This document shows, piece after piece, positions 17,132 to 26,334 of a DNA stretch of 64,000 nucleotides; the stretch's first letter is position 1, and every line of letters begins with the position of its first letter. Below the pieces are notes generated by a model, which saw only the letters and a list, made by a program, of their open reading frames with translations, had not been told where the DNA came from and did no database searches. The translations under genes and the position numbers were made by a program. The DNA is from Alphaproteobacteria bacterium (GTDB lineage: Bacteria; Pseudomonadota; Alphaproteobacteria; Elsterales; Elsteraceae), in assembly GCA_004292755.1 (NCBI GenBank), contig RDXE01000024.1:1-64000 (forward strand), given 5' to 3'.

Positions 17132-17596
17132 ATGAAAACCTACTCCCTGAAGCCCGCCGACATTGATAAGCGGTGGTTTGTGATTGATGCCGACGGTGTC
17201 GTGCTCGGTCGCTTGGCCTCCGTGATTGCAATGCGCCTGCGTGGCAAGCACAAGACCACCTACACCCCGCACTTGGATTGCGGTGACAATATCATTGTGA
17301 TCAACGCCGAGAAGGTGCGCGTCACCGGTAACAAGCGGCGTGACAAGGTGTTCTTCTATCACACCGGTCACCCCGGCGGGATTAAGGAGCGCACCTGGGG
17401 CCACATCCTCGATGGTCGCTATCCCGAGCGTCTGATCATGAAGGCCGTGGAGCGTATGGTTCCGCGCGGCCCGCTCGGTCGCAAGCAGATGGGCAATCTG
17501 CGCGTCTACAAGGGGGCAACCCACCCCCATGAAGCGCAAAGCCCGGTGGTGCTGGATGTCGGCGCCATGAACCCGAAGAACAAGCGGAGCGTCTGA
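17132..17596 (+). CDS. rplM: Ribosomal protein uL13
   Basis: Large-subunit protein uL13, 154 residues. [20 protein letters not shown] starts the protein, followed by [30 protein letters not shown] and [13 protein letters not shown], all standard. The start at 17132 gives the normal length; the frame upstream to 16997 is the leader. rpsI follows after 2 bp, the conserved rplM-rpsI operon. Confidence 0.98.
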   Translation: MKTYSLKPADIDKRWFVIDADGVVLGRLASVIAMRLRGKHKTTYTPHLDCGDNIIVINAEKVRVTGNKRRDKVFFYHTGHPGGIKERTWGHILDGRYPERLIMKAVERMVPRGPLGRKQMGNLRVYKGATHPHEAQSPVVLDVGAMNPKNKRSV

Positions 17597-17598
17597 TC

Positions 17599-18099
17599 AT
17601 GGCGCAGTCGATTTCCGGCCAGGGCATGGCCGGCCTGTCCGTCCTGCAAAAGGCGGAGAAGAACCTGCCGACCGTTGAGACCAAGGCGCCAGCGGAGCAG
17701 AAGCTGGATGCGCAAGGCCGCGCCTACGCGACCGGCAAGCGCAAGAACGCCGTGGCCCGCGTTTGGATCAAGCCGGGCACCGGCAAGCTCACCGTCAATG
17801 GCCGCGATGGCGAGGTGTACTTCGCCCGCCCCGTGCTGCGCATGATCCTGAACCAGCCGTTCCTGATCGCGGATCGGGTTGGTCAGTATGACGTGTACTG
17901 CACGGTGACGGGCGGTGGCCTGTCCGGTCAGGCGGGCGCTGTGCGTCACGGCATCAGTCAGGCGCTCACCCACTACGAGCCGCCGCTGCGTCCGGCGCTG
18001 AAGACCGCAGGGTTCCTGACCCGCGACAGCCGCGTGGTTGAGCGTAAGAAGTACGGTCGCGCCAAGGCCCGCCGCAGCTTCCAGTTCTCCAAGCGCTAA
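17599..18099 (+). CDS. rpsI: Ribosomal protein uS9
   Basis: Small-subunit protein uS9. The 166 residues exceed the usual ~130 because of an N-terminal extension (about 40 residues) seen in alphaproteobacteria. The core has [48 protein letters not shown], and the C-terminal [17 protein letters not shown], whose basic tail reaches the P-site tRNA. Followed by a terminator. Confidence 0.98.
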   Translation: MAQSISGQGMAGLSVLQKAEKNLPTVETKAPAEQKLDAQGRAYATGKRKNAVARVWIKPGTGKLTVNGRDGEVYFARPVLRMILNQPFLIADRVGQYDVYCTVTGGGLSGQAGAVRHGISQALTHYEPPLRPALKTAGFLTRDSRVVERKKYGRAKARRSFQFSKR

Positions 18100-18123
18100 G
18101 CGTCGCTGCTGCGATGTGTTTGG

Positions 18124-18156
18124 ACGGGGGTGTCGGGCGACCGGCGCCCCCGTTTC
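18124..18156 (+). terminator. Rho-independent terminator after rpsI
   Basis: ACGGGGG (18124-18130) pairs with CCCCCGT (18147-18153), with further G-C pairs inside, followed by ttctgtt. It lies 25 bp after the rpsI stop. Confidence 0.7.
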
Positions 18157-18206
18157 TGTTCTGGCCCGTTTCTGGTGTCGCTTGCCGCTCCGCTTGAGGT
18201 GATCTT

Positions 18207-18728
18207 ATGGCTTTGATCCTTCCCTGGCAGGGGGTTCTGCCAACCATAGCGCCGACCGCTTGGGTTGCGCCCAATGCCACCATCACCGGTGATGTGGTGC
18301 TGGGTGCGGAGGCGAGTGTGTGGTTCAACGTGGTCATCCGCGGTGATGTTCACGAGATCCGCGTCGGAGCGCGCACCAACATCCAGGACAACACCGTGGT
18401 GCACGCCACCAAGAATCGCCACGGCACCTATATCGGCCAGGACGTCACCATTGGGCACAGCGCCGTGCTGCACGCCTGCATTTTGGAAGATGCCAGCTTC
18501 GTCGGCATGGGGGCGATTGTCCTGGATGAAGCCGTGGTTGAGCATCACGGCATGCTCGCCGCCGGAGCGCTGCTGACCTCGGGCAAGCGAGTGAAGAGTG
18601 GGGAGTTGTGGGCGGGCAACCCAGCCCGCAAGCTGCGCGATCTGACCGCAGCGGAAATCCAGGCGATTGATAACTCGGCTCTGCGCTATGTCGAGTATGC
18701 AGCTGGCTATAAAGTGCCCTCAGCCTGA
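18207..18728 (+). CDS. Gamma-class carbonic anhydrase family protein (left-handed beta-helix)
   Basis: The 173-residue hexapeptide-repeat protein of the YrdA/PaaY/CaiE type has APNATITGDVVLGAEASVWF, VIRGDVHEIRVGARTNIQDN, and metal ligands in VVHAT, IGHSAVLHACIL (the spaced His residues of gamma-CAs). It probably forms a trimer with Zn or Fe at subunit interfaces. Enzyme activity is not certain for this subfamily. It overlaps the tail of the convergent DUF2794 gene by 9 bp. Confidence 0.9.
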   Translation: MALILPWQGVLPTIAPTAWVAPNATITGDVVLGAEASVWFNVVIRGDVHEIRVGARTNIQDNTVVHATKNRHGTYIGQDVTIGHSAVLHACILEDASFVGMGAIVLDEAVVEHHGMLAAGALLTSGKRVKSGELWAGNPARKLRDLTAAEIQAIDNSALRYVEYAAGYKVPSA

Positions 18729-19064
18729 GGAGACCAGCCTGGGTTGGCGTTCAAGCACCGCCAGCACCTCCTCCAACTCCCGGCTTTGCTTCAAAACCTC
18801 GCGACCGGAGCGCAAACGGTACAGCGCGGGCTGGCCTGGGCGGGGAATGGTTTTCTCAATCGCGAACAGTGGCTGTTCGAAGCTGGATCGGAAGATGGAG
18901 AACACCGCCTCGCCCGCATCATGGTCAATCGCATAGTCGCGCCAATGGCCCGCCGCAACGAACCGGCTGTAGGTGTTCAACAGCCGGTTCAACTCCGCCC
19001 GGTCAAAATACACCCGGCGGGCAGCACCGCGGCTACGGTCGGTCAGCGAGGTAACGGTTCCCAT
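18720..19064 (-). CDS. DUF2794 family protein
   Basis: The 114-residue cytoplasmic protein of an alphaproteobacterial family of unknown function has VYFDRAELNRLLNTYSRFVA, GHWRDYAIDHDAGEAVFSIF and RPGQPALYRLRSGREVLKQ. The family occurs almost only in alphaproteobacteria, which helps the taxonomic placement. It converges on the carbonic anhydrase gene with overlapping tails. Confidence 0.88.
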   Translation of the reverse strand: MGTVTSLTDRSRGAARRVYFDRAELNRLLNTYSRFVAAGHWRDYAIDHDAGEAVFSIFRSSFEQPLFAIEKTIPRPGQPALYRLRSGREVLKQSRELEEVLAVLERQPRLVSSG

Positions 19065-19428
19065 CGCGCTGATTTCACCAGAGACGGCCGCACTTGAAAA
19101 GAGTTACGGCCAGGTGACGGTGCAAACTCAGTCGCGATGCCCCATTGGGCTGTCGGGTAGCGGCGTTGCAGGTGGTGGCACTCTCCCGTCCGACACGTGT
19201 GTCGGCATCCTCTGGCCCAGCCACAGCCACAAGGATCGCCTCGTGACCTTCCCGCCGGACATCGTGCTGGCCGGGATCATCGCCACAGGTGACCACCGGT
19301 TGTGAGTCCAGACCCCGCCCGGCGCACTGACACGATCCGTCAGACTGTCACACGCTGGTTTGCCATTCCGCGGGCTTGGGGGTAAGGTCCGGCGCGTTTT
19401 CCGTTTTGCCGCTGGTCCGAGGGCTGCC
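19065..19428. other. 364-bp divergent gap between DUF2794 and the TPR gene
   Basis: No convincing gene or tRNA is seen in either strand. It holds a small hairpin CCGACA-cgtg-TGTCGG (19190-19205). It must contain the promoters of both flanking genes, but no clear -35/-10 pair stands out. Short open frames cross it without ribosome sites. Confidence 0.6.
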
Positions 19429-20073
19429 TTGTCTGACATTTTTACCGAAGTTGACCGCGACCTCCGCGCCCAGCGCGCTGAAGAGCTATGGCGGCGCTAT
19501 GGCGGCCTCGTGATCGCCGCCGCTGTGGCGATTGTGCTGGGCACAGCGGCCTATGTCGGCTGGAAGGAGTGGGAGCGGCGCAAGTCCATCGCTGCTGGTG
19601 ATGCTTTCCAAGCCGCTGCCATCGCAGCCGAGCGGGGCGATCCCTCGGCCGCAGCCGCGGCAGCCCAGGCATTGGCTGGCGGGGCGCCCAGTGGGTACGC
19701 GCTGCTTTCGCGTCTGGCCGAGGCAGGCTGGCTGGCGGAGCAGGGGCGCATCGATGATGCCATTCAGCGCTATGAAGCGCTGGCCAACAGCCTGTCGGGG
19801 GAGTGGGAGTTTCGGGACCTCGCGTTGATCTCCGCCGCCAAGCTGCGTCTGGATCGTGACCCCCCTGCCACTGTGTTGAGCGTGCTGGAGCCGTTGAGTG
19901 CTGCGACTGCGCCCTATCGCTTCACCGCCCGTGAGCTTCGGGCGTTGGCGCAGCTGAAGGCCGGCGACCAAGCGGCCGCGCGGGTGAGCCTGCAAGCCCT
20001 GGCCGATGATCTGGAGGCGCCGTCTGGCGTTCGAGCCCGTGCGAGCGAACTGTTGCAAGCGATCGGGGGCTAG
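19429..20073 (+). CDS. Membrane-anchored TPR-like protein (YfgM-type)
   Basis: The 214-residue protein starts SDIFTEVDRDLRAQRAEELW, then a TM segment (LVIAAAVAIVLGTAAYVGW) and a periplasmic helical-repeat part. It is the alphaproteobacterial counterpart of YfgM, which lies next to bamB and assists envelope protein traffic. The TTG at 19429 is chosen as start because it follows GAGGG and the family begins with SDIF; the ATG at 19360 has no ribosome site. bamB follows after 3 bp and der after that. Confidence 0.82.
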   Translation: MSDIFTEVDRDLRAQRAEELWRRYGGLVIAAAVAIVLGTAAYVGWKEWERRKSIAAGDAFQAAAIAAERGDPSAAAAAAQALAGGAPSGYALLSRLAEAGWLAEQGRIDDAIQRYEALANSLSGEWEFRDLALISAAKLRLDRDPPATVLSVLEPLSAATAPYRFTARELRALAQLKAGDQAAARVSLQALADDLEAPSGVRARASELLQAIGG

Positions 20074-20076
20074 CCC

Positions 20077-21396
20077 ATGCTGCGCATCTTGCCGTTGGTC
20101 GCAGCCATAGCCCTGGGCGGCTGTTCTGCCCTTGATTCGGTGTTTGGCGCCGCGGAAACCGCCCCTTTGCCTGGGGAGCGCGTCTCGATCCTGCAGCAAG
20201 GCAACGCTGTCGAGCCGAGCGAGGGTGTGCAGGGTGTGGTGATCCGGTTGCCGCGGCCTCAGCGCGTTGCGGAGTGGCCGCAGGCGGGCGGTTATCCTGA
20301 TCGCGCCATGCACCATCTTGAGCTGAGCGACGAGCCGCGACTGGTCTGGAGTGTTTCGGCAGGGTCTGGTTCGTCGTCGACAACGTTTCTGACGGCAGCA
20401 CCGATTGTCGCCAACGGGCGTGTTTACACGATGGACGCCTACGGTCAGGTCTCGGCTTTCGAGGCGGCAACCGGACGGTCGCTCTGGCGGGTGGATGTCA
20501 CGCCTGCGGACGAGTCCTCGGCTGTGGTCGCGGGCGGCATCGCTGCCGCGGGTGGACGGGTGTTTGTCGGCTCTGGCTATGCCGAGGTATTGGCGCTGGA
20601 CGGAACGACTGGACAGGTGATCTGGCGTGTGACGGCCACGGCGCCGGTGCGGGCAGCCCCCGCGGTGTTTGGGGACCGGTTGTATGTGATCACAGCCGAG
20701 AACCAAACCCTGGCCCTGTCCGCCAGCACAGGCGAGCGGATTTGGAGCCACCAGGGCATTCAAGAAACCGCTGGCTTGCTGGGTGGGTCCTCCCCCGCAA
20801 CCGATGGCAGCGTGGTCATTGCCCCCTACAGCTCCGGCGAGGTGGTGGCCTTGCGCGCCGACACAGGGCGGGTGCTGTGGGGCGATAACCTAGCTGCCGT
20901 GCGGCGCCAGAATGCTGTCGCTGCGCTCAGCGACATTCGCGGCCTGCCGGTGATCGACCGCGGCTTGGTGTATGCCGTCAGCCACTCGGGTCGCACGGCC
21001 GCGATTGACGTGCGCAGCGGTGTGCGCCTGTGGGATCGCGAACTGGGCGGGCAGGAGACTGTCTGGGTCGCCGGTGATTGGTTGTTTCTTGTGACTGCCG
21101 AGGCGGAAGTGGTGGCCCTGTCGCGGCGCGACGGGCAGGTCCGCTGGGTCACCCGTCTGCCACGCTGGAACGATCCGGACCGCCGTCGTGGCCCGATTAC
21201 CTGGACCGGGCCAGTGCTGGCATCGGATCGTCTGGTGCTGGCGGGCAGCAATGGCGAAGCCGTCTCCCTCTCGCCCTATACAGGGGAGGTGACGGGCGTG
21301 CTGCGCCTGCCGGGTGCGACCCGGGTGCCACCCGTGGTGGCCGATGGTACCCTTTACATCCTGACCGACAGCGCGACGCTCGTCGCGTTGCGCTGA
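20077..21396 (+). CDS. bamB: Outer-membrane assembly lipoprotein BamB
   Basis: The 439-residue lipoprotein: the signal peptide ends with lipobox ALGGC (Cys ~17), followed by an eight-bladed PQQ-type beta-propeller with repeated AxxG..LWxxxL motifs (AATGRSLWRVDV, TTGQVIWRVTATAP, STGERIWSHQGI, RSGVRLWDRELGG, RDGQVRWVTRLP). It is anchored in the outer membrane facing the periplasm and helps BamA insert beta-barrels. The position between the YfgM-like gene and der is conserved. Confidence 0.93.
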   Translation: MLRILPLVAAIALGGCSALDSVFGAAETAPLPGERVSILQQGNAVEPSEGVQGVVIRLPRPQRVAEWPQAGGYPDRAMHHLELSDEPRLVWSVSAGSGSSSTTFLTAAPIVANGRVYTMDAYGQVSAFEAATGRSLWRVDVTPADESSAVVAGGIAAAGGRVFVGSGYAEVLALDGTTGQVIWRVTATAPVRAAPAVFGDRLYVITAENQTLALSASTGERIWSHQGIQETAGLLGGSSPATDGSVVIAPYSSGEVVALRADTGRVLWGDNLAAVRRQNAVAALSDIRGLPVIDRGLVYAVSHSGRTAAIDVRSGVRLWDRELGGQETVWVAGDWLFLVTAEAEVVALSRRDGQVRWVTRLPRWNDPDRRRGPITWTGPVLASDRLVLAGSNGEAVSLSPYTGEVTGVLRLPGATRVPPVVADGTLYILTDSATLVALR

Positions 21397-21402
21397 GCCA
21401 TC

Positions 21403-22752
21403 ATGACCTTCTCTGTCGCCATTGTGGGTCGGCCAAATGTTGGCAAGTCCACCTTGTTCAATCGGTTGGTTGGCAAAAAGCTGGCCTTGGTCGATGACAC
21501 ACCGGGGGTTACCCGCGACCGGCGCGAAGGCAAGGGACGGATTGGCGATCTCGCCTTCACGGTGATTGACACCGCAGGTTTGGAGGATGTGAGCGACGAC
21601 AGTCTGGAGGCGCGCATGCGCCGCCAGACTGAACGCGCGGTGGAGGAAGCCGACGTTGCCTTGTTGGTGGTGGATGCCCGCGCAGGCGTCACGCCGACCG
21701 ACCGGCATTTCGCCGCGCTGCTGCGCCGCGGACGTACCCCCGTGGTGTTGGTGGCCAACAAGGCTGAGGGGCGGGCAGGCGAGGGCGGCTTGTACGAGGC
21801 CTTTGAGCTGGGCCTGGGCGAGCCTGTGCCGATCTCTGCCGAGCACGGCGAAGGCATGGCCGACCTCTACGCCGCCCTGGCACCGTTTCGCGGCGAGGAT
21901 GATGCGCCTCTTGCGGTCGATGCCGAAGTTGGCAGCCGCGAGCGTCCCTTGCAGATCGCGATTGTCGGGCGGCCCAATGTGGGCAAATCCACGCTGATCA
22001 ATGCGCTGCTGGGCGATGACCGGCTGTTGACTGGCCCGGAAGCTGGCATCACCCGCGATTCCATCGCCGTGCCGTTTGAGCGTGCGGGCCGGTCCTACAA
22101 GCTGGTCGACACCGCTGGCCTGCGCCGGAAGGCGCGGGTTGAGGAGAAGCTGGAGAAGCTGTCGGTTGCCGAAACCCTGCGCTCCCTGCGCTTTGCAGAG
22201 GTGTGTTGTCTGGTGCTGGATGCCAGCGTCGGGTTGGAGAAGCAGGACCTCGCCATCGCCGATCTGGTGGAGCAAGAGGGGCGCTGTCTGGTCATCGTGC
22301 TGAACAAGTGGGACCTGGTCAGCGACCGCAAGGCCGCCCTTCAGCAGGTGCGCGATCGCATTCAAACCTCCCTGCCCAGTGCGCGTGCGGTACCGGTGTT
22401 AACAGTCTCTGGTGCCCAGGGCCGGGGCTTGGATCAGATGCTGGATGCGGCGATGGCGGCGCACAAACAGTGGAACACCCGCGTCTCGACGGCAGAATTG
22501 AACCGCTGGTTGGGTCCCGCCCTGGACCAACATCCACCGCCGCTGGTCGATGGCCGCCGCATCCGCATCCGCTACGGCACCCAGATCAAAACCCGGCCGC
22601 CAACCATCGCTCTGTTCGTGTCCCGCCCAGAAGACTTGCCGGAACACTATCTGCGCTATCTGGCCAACAGCTTTCGGGATCGATTTGACATTTCCGGCGT
22701 GCCGGTCCGGTTTGTGATGCGCAAGCCGAAGAATCCCTATGATGATGGTTAA
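21403..22752 (+). CDS. der: Ribosome-assembly GTPase Der (EngA)
   Basis: The 449-residue protein has two tandem GTPase domains and a KH-like C-terminus. Domain 1: GRPNVGKST near residue 8, DTPG, and VANKAEG where NKxD is normally found (Glu in place of Asp). Domain 2: GRPNVGKST near 188, [21 protein letters not shown]. The C-terminus [22 protein letters not shown] is standard. Needed for 50S maturation. Follows bamB by 6 bp. Confidence 0.97.
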   Translation: MTFSVAIVGRPNVGKSTLFNRLVGKKLALVDDTPGVTRDRREGKGRIGDLAFTVIDTAGLEDVSDDSLEARMRRQTERAVEEADVALLVVDARAGVTPTDRHFAALLRRGRTPVVLVANKAEGRAGEGGLYEAFELGLGEPVPISAEHGEGMADLYAALAPFRGEDDAPLAVDAEVGSRERPLQIAIVGRPNVGKSTLINALLGDDRLLTGPEAGITRDSIAVPFERAGRSYKLVDTAGLRRKARVEEKLEKLSVAETLRSLRFAEVCCLVLDASVGLEKQDLAIADLVEQEGRCLVIVLNKWDLVSDRKAALQQVRDRIQTSLPSARAVPVLTVSGAQGRGLDQMLDAAMAAHKQWNTRVSTAELNRWLGPALDQHPPPLVDGRRIRIRYGTQIKTRPPTIALFVSRPEDLPEHYLRYLANSFRDRFDISGVPVRFVMRKPKNPYDDG

Positions 22753-22843
22753 TGTCAGCTCTGCCCACCAACCATTGCAGATGGATGGTGATTAAGTGCC
22801 GGGTGACGGTCAGTCTAAACAGACATAATCTGGTGCCGATAGC

Positions 22844-22871
22844 TTGACGATTTCCAATTGTAAAGTATAAT
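22844..22871 (+). promoter_or_regulatory. Strong predicted sigma70 promoter of the ygiB-ygiC-DUF350 operon
   Basis: TTGACG (22844-22849), 16-bp spacer, perfect TATAAT (22866-22871), in a locally AT-rich stretch. The start would be near 22878, about 29 nt before the ATG at 22907. This is the best consensus promoter in the window. Confidence 0.7.
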
Positions 22872-22906
22872 CTAGGGCACCGATCCAAGGGTGGGGCGGA
22901 GCGTTT

Positions 22907-23659
22907 ATGTCAACAGACCCAGCACCCAAACCCAATATCCACCCCCCGCAAGACGCATCCGCTGTGGCGCCGTCCTCGCCACTGGCAAGAAGGCGATCCT
23001 CCGCCGTTGAAGTGCTTCTCTTTGGCATCGTGGCGACGCCGGTCACAGCAATGATTCTGCTGGCCCAAACCTCGTCTCGCATGCAGACCCAGATCTTGGC
23101 CGAGGTAACCGAACTCCCAATCGCCTACCTCTCGTCCGTGCACCAGTGCGCTGCCGTCAGCGGGAGCCGCGAAGCGTGCAATCGGATGTGGACGCAAGCC
23201 ACTGAGTTGCATCGAAGCGGCATGCAGCTGTTTGCCGACGAGCGGGAATGTCGTGTGGCCTCAGAGCGGTGCGAGTCGGTTCCCAATGCAGTGGGACGGT
23301 TCATCCCATCGATGACCGCTGTAGTGATCAGAACCGATGTGCCTGATCCGTTGGCCCACGGAAAGCCAGTATGGACCCGTGCGTCGGGGGAGTTGCGCCA
23401 TTTCAATGTTCCGGTGGCATTGAGCCGCATACAGCCGGGCAACTCTAACTCGCACGTTGTGCTCACACGGTGTGAGTGGCGTGGCCAGCAGATGGACCAG
23501 TTTGCCATCTGTCGCAGCGGGAGCGGGAGCGCGACTGGGGTTCCACCCAATGTCGGGTTCGGCAATAGCTATACTCATGTGACGTGGAACGACGCTGGCC
23601 GCAGCACCACGGTTCGGGGGGGCTTTGGCAGCATTGGTGTGCGCAGCGCGGGAGGCTAA
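22907..23659 (+). CDS. DUF1190/YgiB-like membrane-anchored protein
   Basis: The 250-residue protein has a cytoplasmic proline-rich start, one TM segment (VEVLLFGIVATPVTAMILLA, about 34-53) and an extracytoplasmic part with seven Cys (in HQCAAV, EACNRM, ERECRVASERCES, TRCEW and AICRSG) and a Gly/Ser-rich end. YgiB/YjfM proteins are found with YgiC/YjfC ATP-grasp proteins, as here. The function is unknown. Confidence 0.78.
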   Translation: MSTDPAPKPNIHPPQDASAVAPSSPLARRRSSAVEVLLFGIVATPVTAMILLAQTSSRMQTQILAEVTELPIAYLSSVHQCAAVSGSREACNRMWTQATELHRSGMQLFADERECRVASERCESVPNAVGRFIPSMTAVVIRTDVPDPLAHGKPVWTRASGELRHFNVPVALSRIQPGNSNSHVVLTRCEWRGQQMDQFAICRSGSGSATGVPPNVGFGNSYTHVTWNDAGRSTTVRGGFGSIGVRSAGG

Positions 23660-23662
23660 CCG

Positions 23663-24799
23663 ATGGACCGGCAACTCTGTCGGATGCGTCCCGACTGGCA
23701 GCGACGCGTGGAGGAGCGTGGCTGCGCCTTCCACACCAGCAATGGTATCCAGTACTGGGTAGAAGGGGCGTACTACCAGTTCACCTTAGATGAAATTGAC
23801 CGGATCGAAGCCGTTGCTAGTGAATTGCACGAGATGTGCTTGGAGGTCGTGTCTGATACGGTCCAGCGCGGCGATTATCAGTCATTCTGTTTGCCAGAAA
23901 ACGCTATTGGCTTGATTGAGGCTAGTTGGAGGCAATCGCATAAAGGTATCTATGGACGATTTGATTTATGCATCGGCGCATCAGACGATCCAAAACTCTA
24001 CGAATACAATGCCGATACACCGACTGCGCTTCTAGAAGCGGCGGTGCTACAGTGGGATTGGCTGGAAGACGTTGGCCTGAAACTGGTTCCCGGTGCGGAC
24101 CAGTTTAACTCCATCCACGAGCGTCTGATCGCGCGCTGGCGGGAGGTGGAGGTGTTGTCACCCGTGCTACACGTCACCGGCCTCGCCAGCAGCCGTGAGG
24201 ACTGGTCAACTGCGCTCTATGTGGCTGAAACCGCAATGCAAGCAGGTCTGTGCTCCAAAGCGGTACCGATTGACGATATCGGGTGGCAAGACGGCGTGCA
24301 GTTTGTTGACCAGGATGACCAGCCGATCCGCACCTTATTCAAGCTCTACCCCTGGGAATGGCTGCTAGCGGAAAGTTTCGGGCCCTACATCACTAGCGAT
24401 GCGCCACGGATGATTGAGCCTGCTTGGAAGCTGTTGCTCGCCTCCAAGGGCGTGCTGGTGGAGCTTTGGCGGCGCTTTCCAACCCATCCAGCGCTGCTGC
24501 CTGCGAGCTTTGTCCGCGCTGAGATCGATGGTCCGGCAGTGCGCAAGCCGGTTTGGGGGCGAGAGGGCAGCAATATCCTGTTGGAACGTGCAGGTCGCGC
24601 GCCGATCCGCACCGATGGTCCTTTTGCCGAGGGGCCATTTGTCTGGCAACGCGCGCATTCACCACGACTGGTCGGCGGCGCCTATCCGGTCATTGGTGCG
24701 TGGATGGTGGGGGACACAGCCTGCGGTGTTGGAATCCGTGAAAGCGACGGTTTGGTGACTGATGATCGGGCACGCTTTGTGCCTCACCTCTTTGCTTAG
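23663..24799 (+). CDS. Glutathionylspermidine synthase-like ATP-grasp protein (YgiC/YjfC)
   Basis: The 378-residue protein has the C-terminal (synthetase) fold of GspS without the amidase half: GRFDLCIGASDDPKLYEYNADTPTALLEAA (substrate and Mg site), YPWEWLLAESFG, LLASKGVLVELWRRFPTHP and KPVWGREGSNI, where ATP-grasp Lys and the GREG loop lie. It is likely to ligate a peptide-like acid to an amine, but YgiC itself was not shown to make glutathionylspermidine. It follows the YgiB gene by 3 bp. Confidence 0.88.
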   Translation: MDRQLCRMRPDWQRRVEERGCAFHTSNGIQYWVEGAYYQFTLDEIDRIEAVASELHEMCLEVVSDTVQRGDYQSFCLPENAIGLIEASWRQSHKGIYGRFDLCIGASDDPKLYEYNADTPTALLEAAVLQWDWLEDVGLKLVPGADQFNSIHERLIARWREVEVLSPVLHVTGLASSREDWSTALYVAETAMQAGLCSKAVPIDDIGWQDGVQFVDQDDQPIRTLFKLYPWEWLLAESFGPYITSDAPRMIEPAWKLLLASKGVLVELWRRFPTHPALLPASFVRAEIDGPAVRKPVWGREGSNILLERAGRAPIRTDGPFAEGPFVWQRAHSPRLVGGAYPVIGAWMVGDTACGVGIRESDGLVTDDRARFVPHLFA

Positions 24800-24810
24800 G
24801 GACGTTCCCA

Positions 24811-25200
24811 ATGGTCAGAAGCGCGTTGACTTTCGCCTTATACTTCGCAGCCTCTATCAGCCTGCTAGGTATATTTTTGATGGCCTATGTTCGGCTGACC
24901 CGCCATGCGGAGTTCGCTGCCATCCGTGCGGGTAATACTGCAGCCGCCATCAGTTTGGGTGGGGCCACCCTTGGCTTTGCGTTGCCAGTGGCAGAGATCG
25001 CGCGCAATTCCGTCGGCGTCGACGAATTCTTGATCTGGGCTTTGGTCGCAGGAGTGGCACAAGCGATCGTCTATCTTGCGGCTCGCGCGCTGTGGCGCGA
25101 CCTCTCTGATCAGATTGATCAGGGGTCGACGGCGCACGGCATAGCGCTGGCTGCCTTTTCCCTCGCGGTGGGTGTGCTGAACGCGGCCTGCTTGAGCTAA
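24811..25200 (+). CDS. DUF350 membrane protein (YjfL-like)
   Basis: The 129-residue protein has four hydrophobic segments; AIRAGNTAAAISLGGATLGFALPVA is the typical DUF350 segment, here with a second half (ALAAFSLAVGVLNAACLS). Genes for YgiB/YjfM, YgiC/YjfC and DUF350 commonly travel together, which this operon repeats (11 bp after ygiC). The role may be in the envelope or in polyamine handling; neither is proven. Confidence 0.82.
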   Translation: MVRSALTFALYFAASISLLGIFLMAYVRLTRHAEFAAIRAGNTAAAISLGGATLGFALPVAEIARNSVGVDEFLIWALVAGVAQAIVYLAARALWRDLSDQIDQGSTAHGIALAAFSLAVGVLNAACLS

Positions 25201-25254
25201 GCCCGCGCAGGTGGCTACACTCCCCCAGCTTTGGTGAGGGCATTGGTGGTTGGC

Positions 25255-25523
25255 CGCTGGTGCTCGAGAGGGAATGGGGTGTGGGCCACCGGGGATATCC
25301 ATCCTCCGTCTGGTCCAAAGCCTCAGCCGCCCCCGCGACCGTAAGCGGCGCTTGGCGCTGAGGCGACCCAGGGACCATGCCTGGATCGTACCACCGTGTG
25401 CCAAGACACTAGGATGGGGCAGGGAAGTGTTCGCTTCCTGTGCCACGCCACCGCAGCGCCACTGTCCGCACGGGATGGGAAGGGGGTGCGGGGGAACCGA
25501 AGCCGCAAGCCGGGAAACCTGCC
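25255..25523 (+). promoter_or_regulatory. Cobalamin riboswitch
   Basis: All landmark elements of the AdoCbl riboswitch are present in order: GGGAA near 25270, the CCCCGCGACCGTAAGCGG core (25331-25348), the B12-box GCCACTG (25458-25464) and GGGAAGG (25477-25483), and GCCGGGAAACCTGCC (25509-25523). The element is long because of a large insert between the core and GCCACTG. A GC-rich stretch able to pair with the region before GGAGG follows (25524-25590), so B12 probably blocks translation of the gene at 25602. Confidence 0.93.
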
Positions 25524-25601
25524 AAGGCCGCGCCGCCGTCCCACCGGCTGCGCCGATCCTGTCCATTGGCGCCGCGGCGGGCGGCGTGCGGAGGTCTTCC
25601 T

Positions 25602-26255
25602 ATGCATATCGAGCTTGGCATCATCGATCCGGTGCGGCTGGCTGCCGCCAACACGGCAGCAGTGGCTGTTGTGGCAACCCAGGCACCGGCTGGCTGGCGC
25701 GCCCCTGTCGTGTTGGTCAAAGCAGGTATCGTTACCTGTTTGGTCAGCGCGCTGATGCAATCCTGGCAGTTATCGGTTGGACCGTCGGAGTTGCACCTGA
25801 TCGGCGCGACCACGATGTATCTGGTGTTCGGCTTCCCCGCGGCGCTGATCGGCTTTGCCGGTGCGTTGCTGCTGCAAGCACTGGTGTTTGAGCCAGCGGA
25901 TATGGCCCATATCGGCGTCAACACCCTGTCCTTGACCCTGCCGCTGCTGGCGGCGCACCTGACCTTTGGGCGCCGCTTGTTTGCAGCCACGCATCAAGAC
26001 CGCTTTACCCTGGCGCGGGTGGTGCGGCTGGATGCCGTTTACTACGCCGGGGTGGCGGCGATGGTGGCGTTCTGGCTTGGCATTTCCAACGACCCAGCCC
26101 CGGTTGCCGACTGGGCGCGCTGGGCCCTGGCGTATCTGCCGGTGTTCCTGGCCGAGGCGACCTTGACCTATGGCACCGTCGCCCTGTTGAGCCAGTGGCG
26201 TGATCGCCGGACGGTCCGCGCATTCACCGTCGTTGGGTCGCTACGCACGGCCTAA
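25602..26255 (+). CDS. CbiM-like energy-coupling-factor transporter S/permease protein
   Basis: The 217-residue membrane protein starts with MHI, whose His2 is a metal ligand in CbiM/NikM. It has about six TM segments. SELHLIGATTMYLVFGFPAA and the DMAHIGVNTLSLTLPL region carry His and Asn residues fitting the CbiM family, which takes up Co2+ (or Ni2+) for cobalamin synthesis. CbiN, CbiQ and CbiO are not adjacent. A cobalamin riboswitch upstream supports cobalt transport. The start has GGAGG 7 nt upstream. Confidence 0.82.
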   Translation: MHIELGIIDPVRLAAANTAAVAVVATQAPAGWRAPVVLVKAGIVTCLVSALMQSWQLSVGPSELHLIGATTMYLVFGFPAALIGFAGALLLQALVFEPADMAHIGVNTLSLTLPLLAAHLTFGRRLFAATHQDRFTLARVVRLDAVYYAGVAAMVAFWLGISNDPAPVADWARWALAYLPVFLAEATLTYGTVALLSQWRDRRTVRAFTVVGSLRTA

Positions 26256-26265
26256 CTCGCTGACC

Positions 26266-26297
26266 CCTCAGGCCATCCAGGAGTGGGTGGCCTGAGG
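26266..26297. terminator. Bidirectional hairpin between convergent genes
   Basis: CCTCAGGCCA (26266-26275) and TGGCCTGAGG (26288-26297) form a perfect 10-bp stem with a 12-nt loop. There is no U-tract. It lies between the cbiM-like gene and the methyltransferase gene tails. Confidence 0.6.
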
Positions 26298-26334
26298 CTG
26301 CCGCCGCCGGCGGACTGGTCGCTGGTGCGGATGG

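Noticed and set aside
19128-19439. 103-residue minus frame in the gap before the TPR gene
   Set aside because: No ribosome site, no motif, and it overlaps the start of the TPR gene; kept as intergenic.
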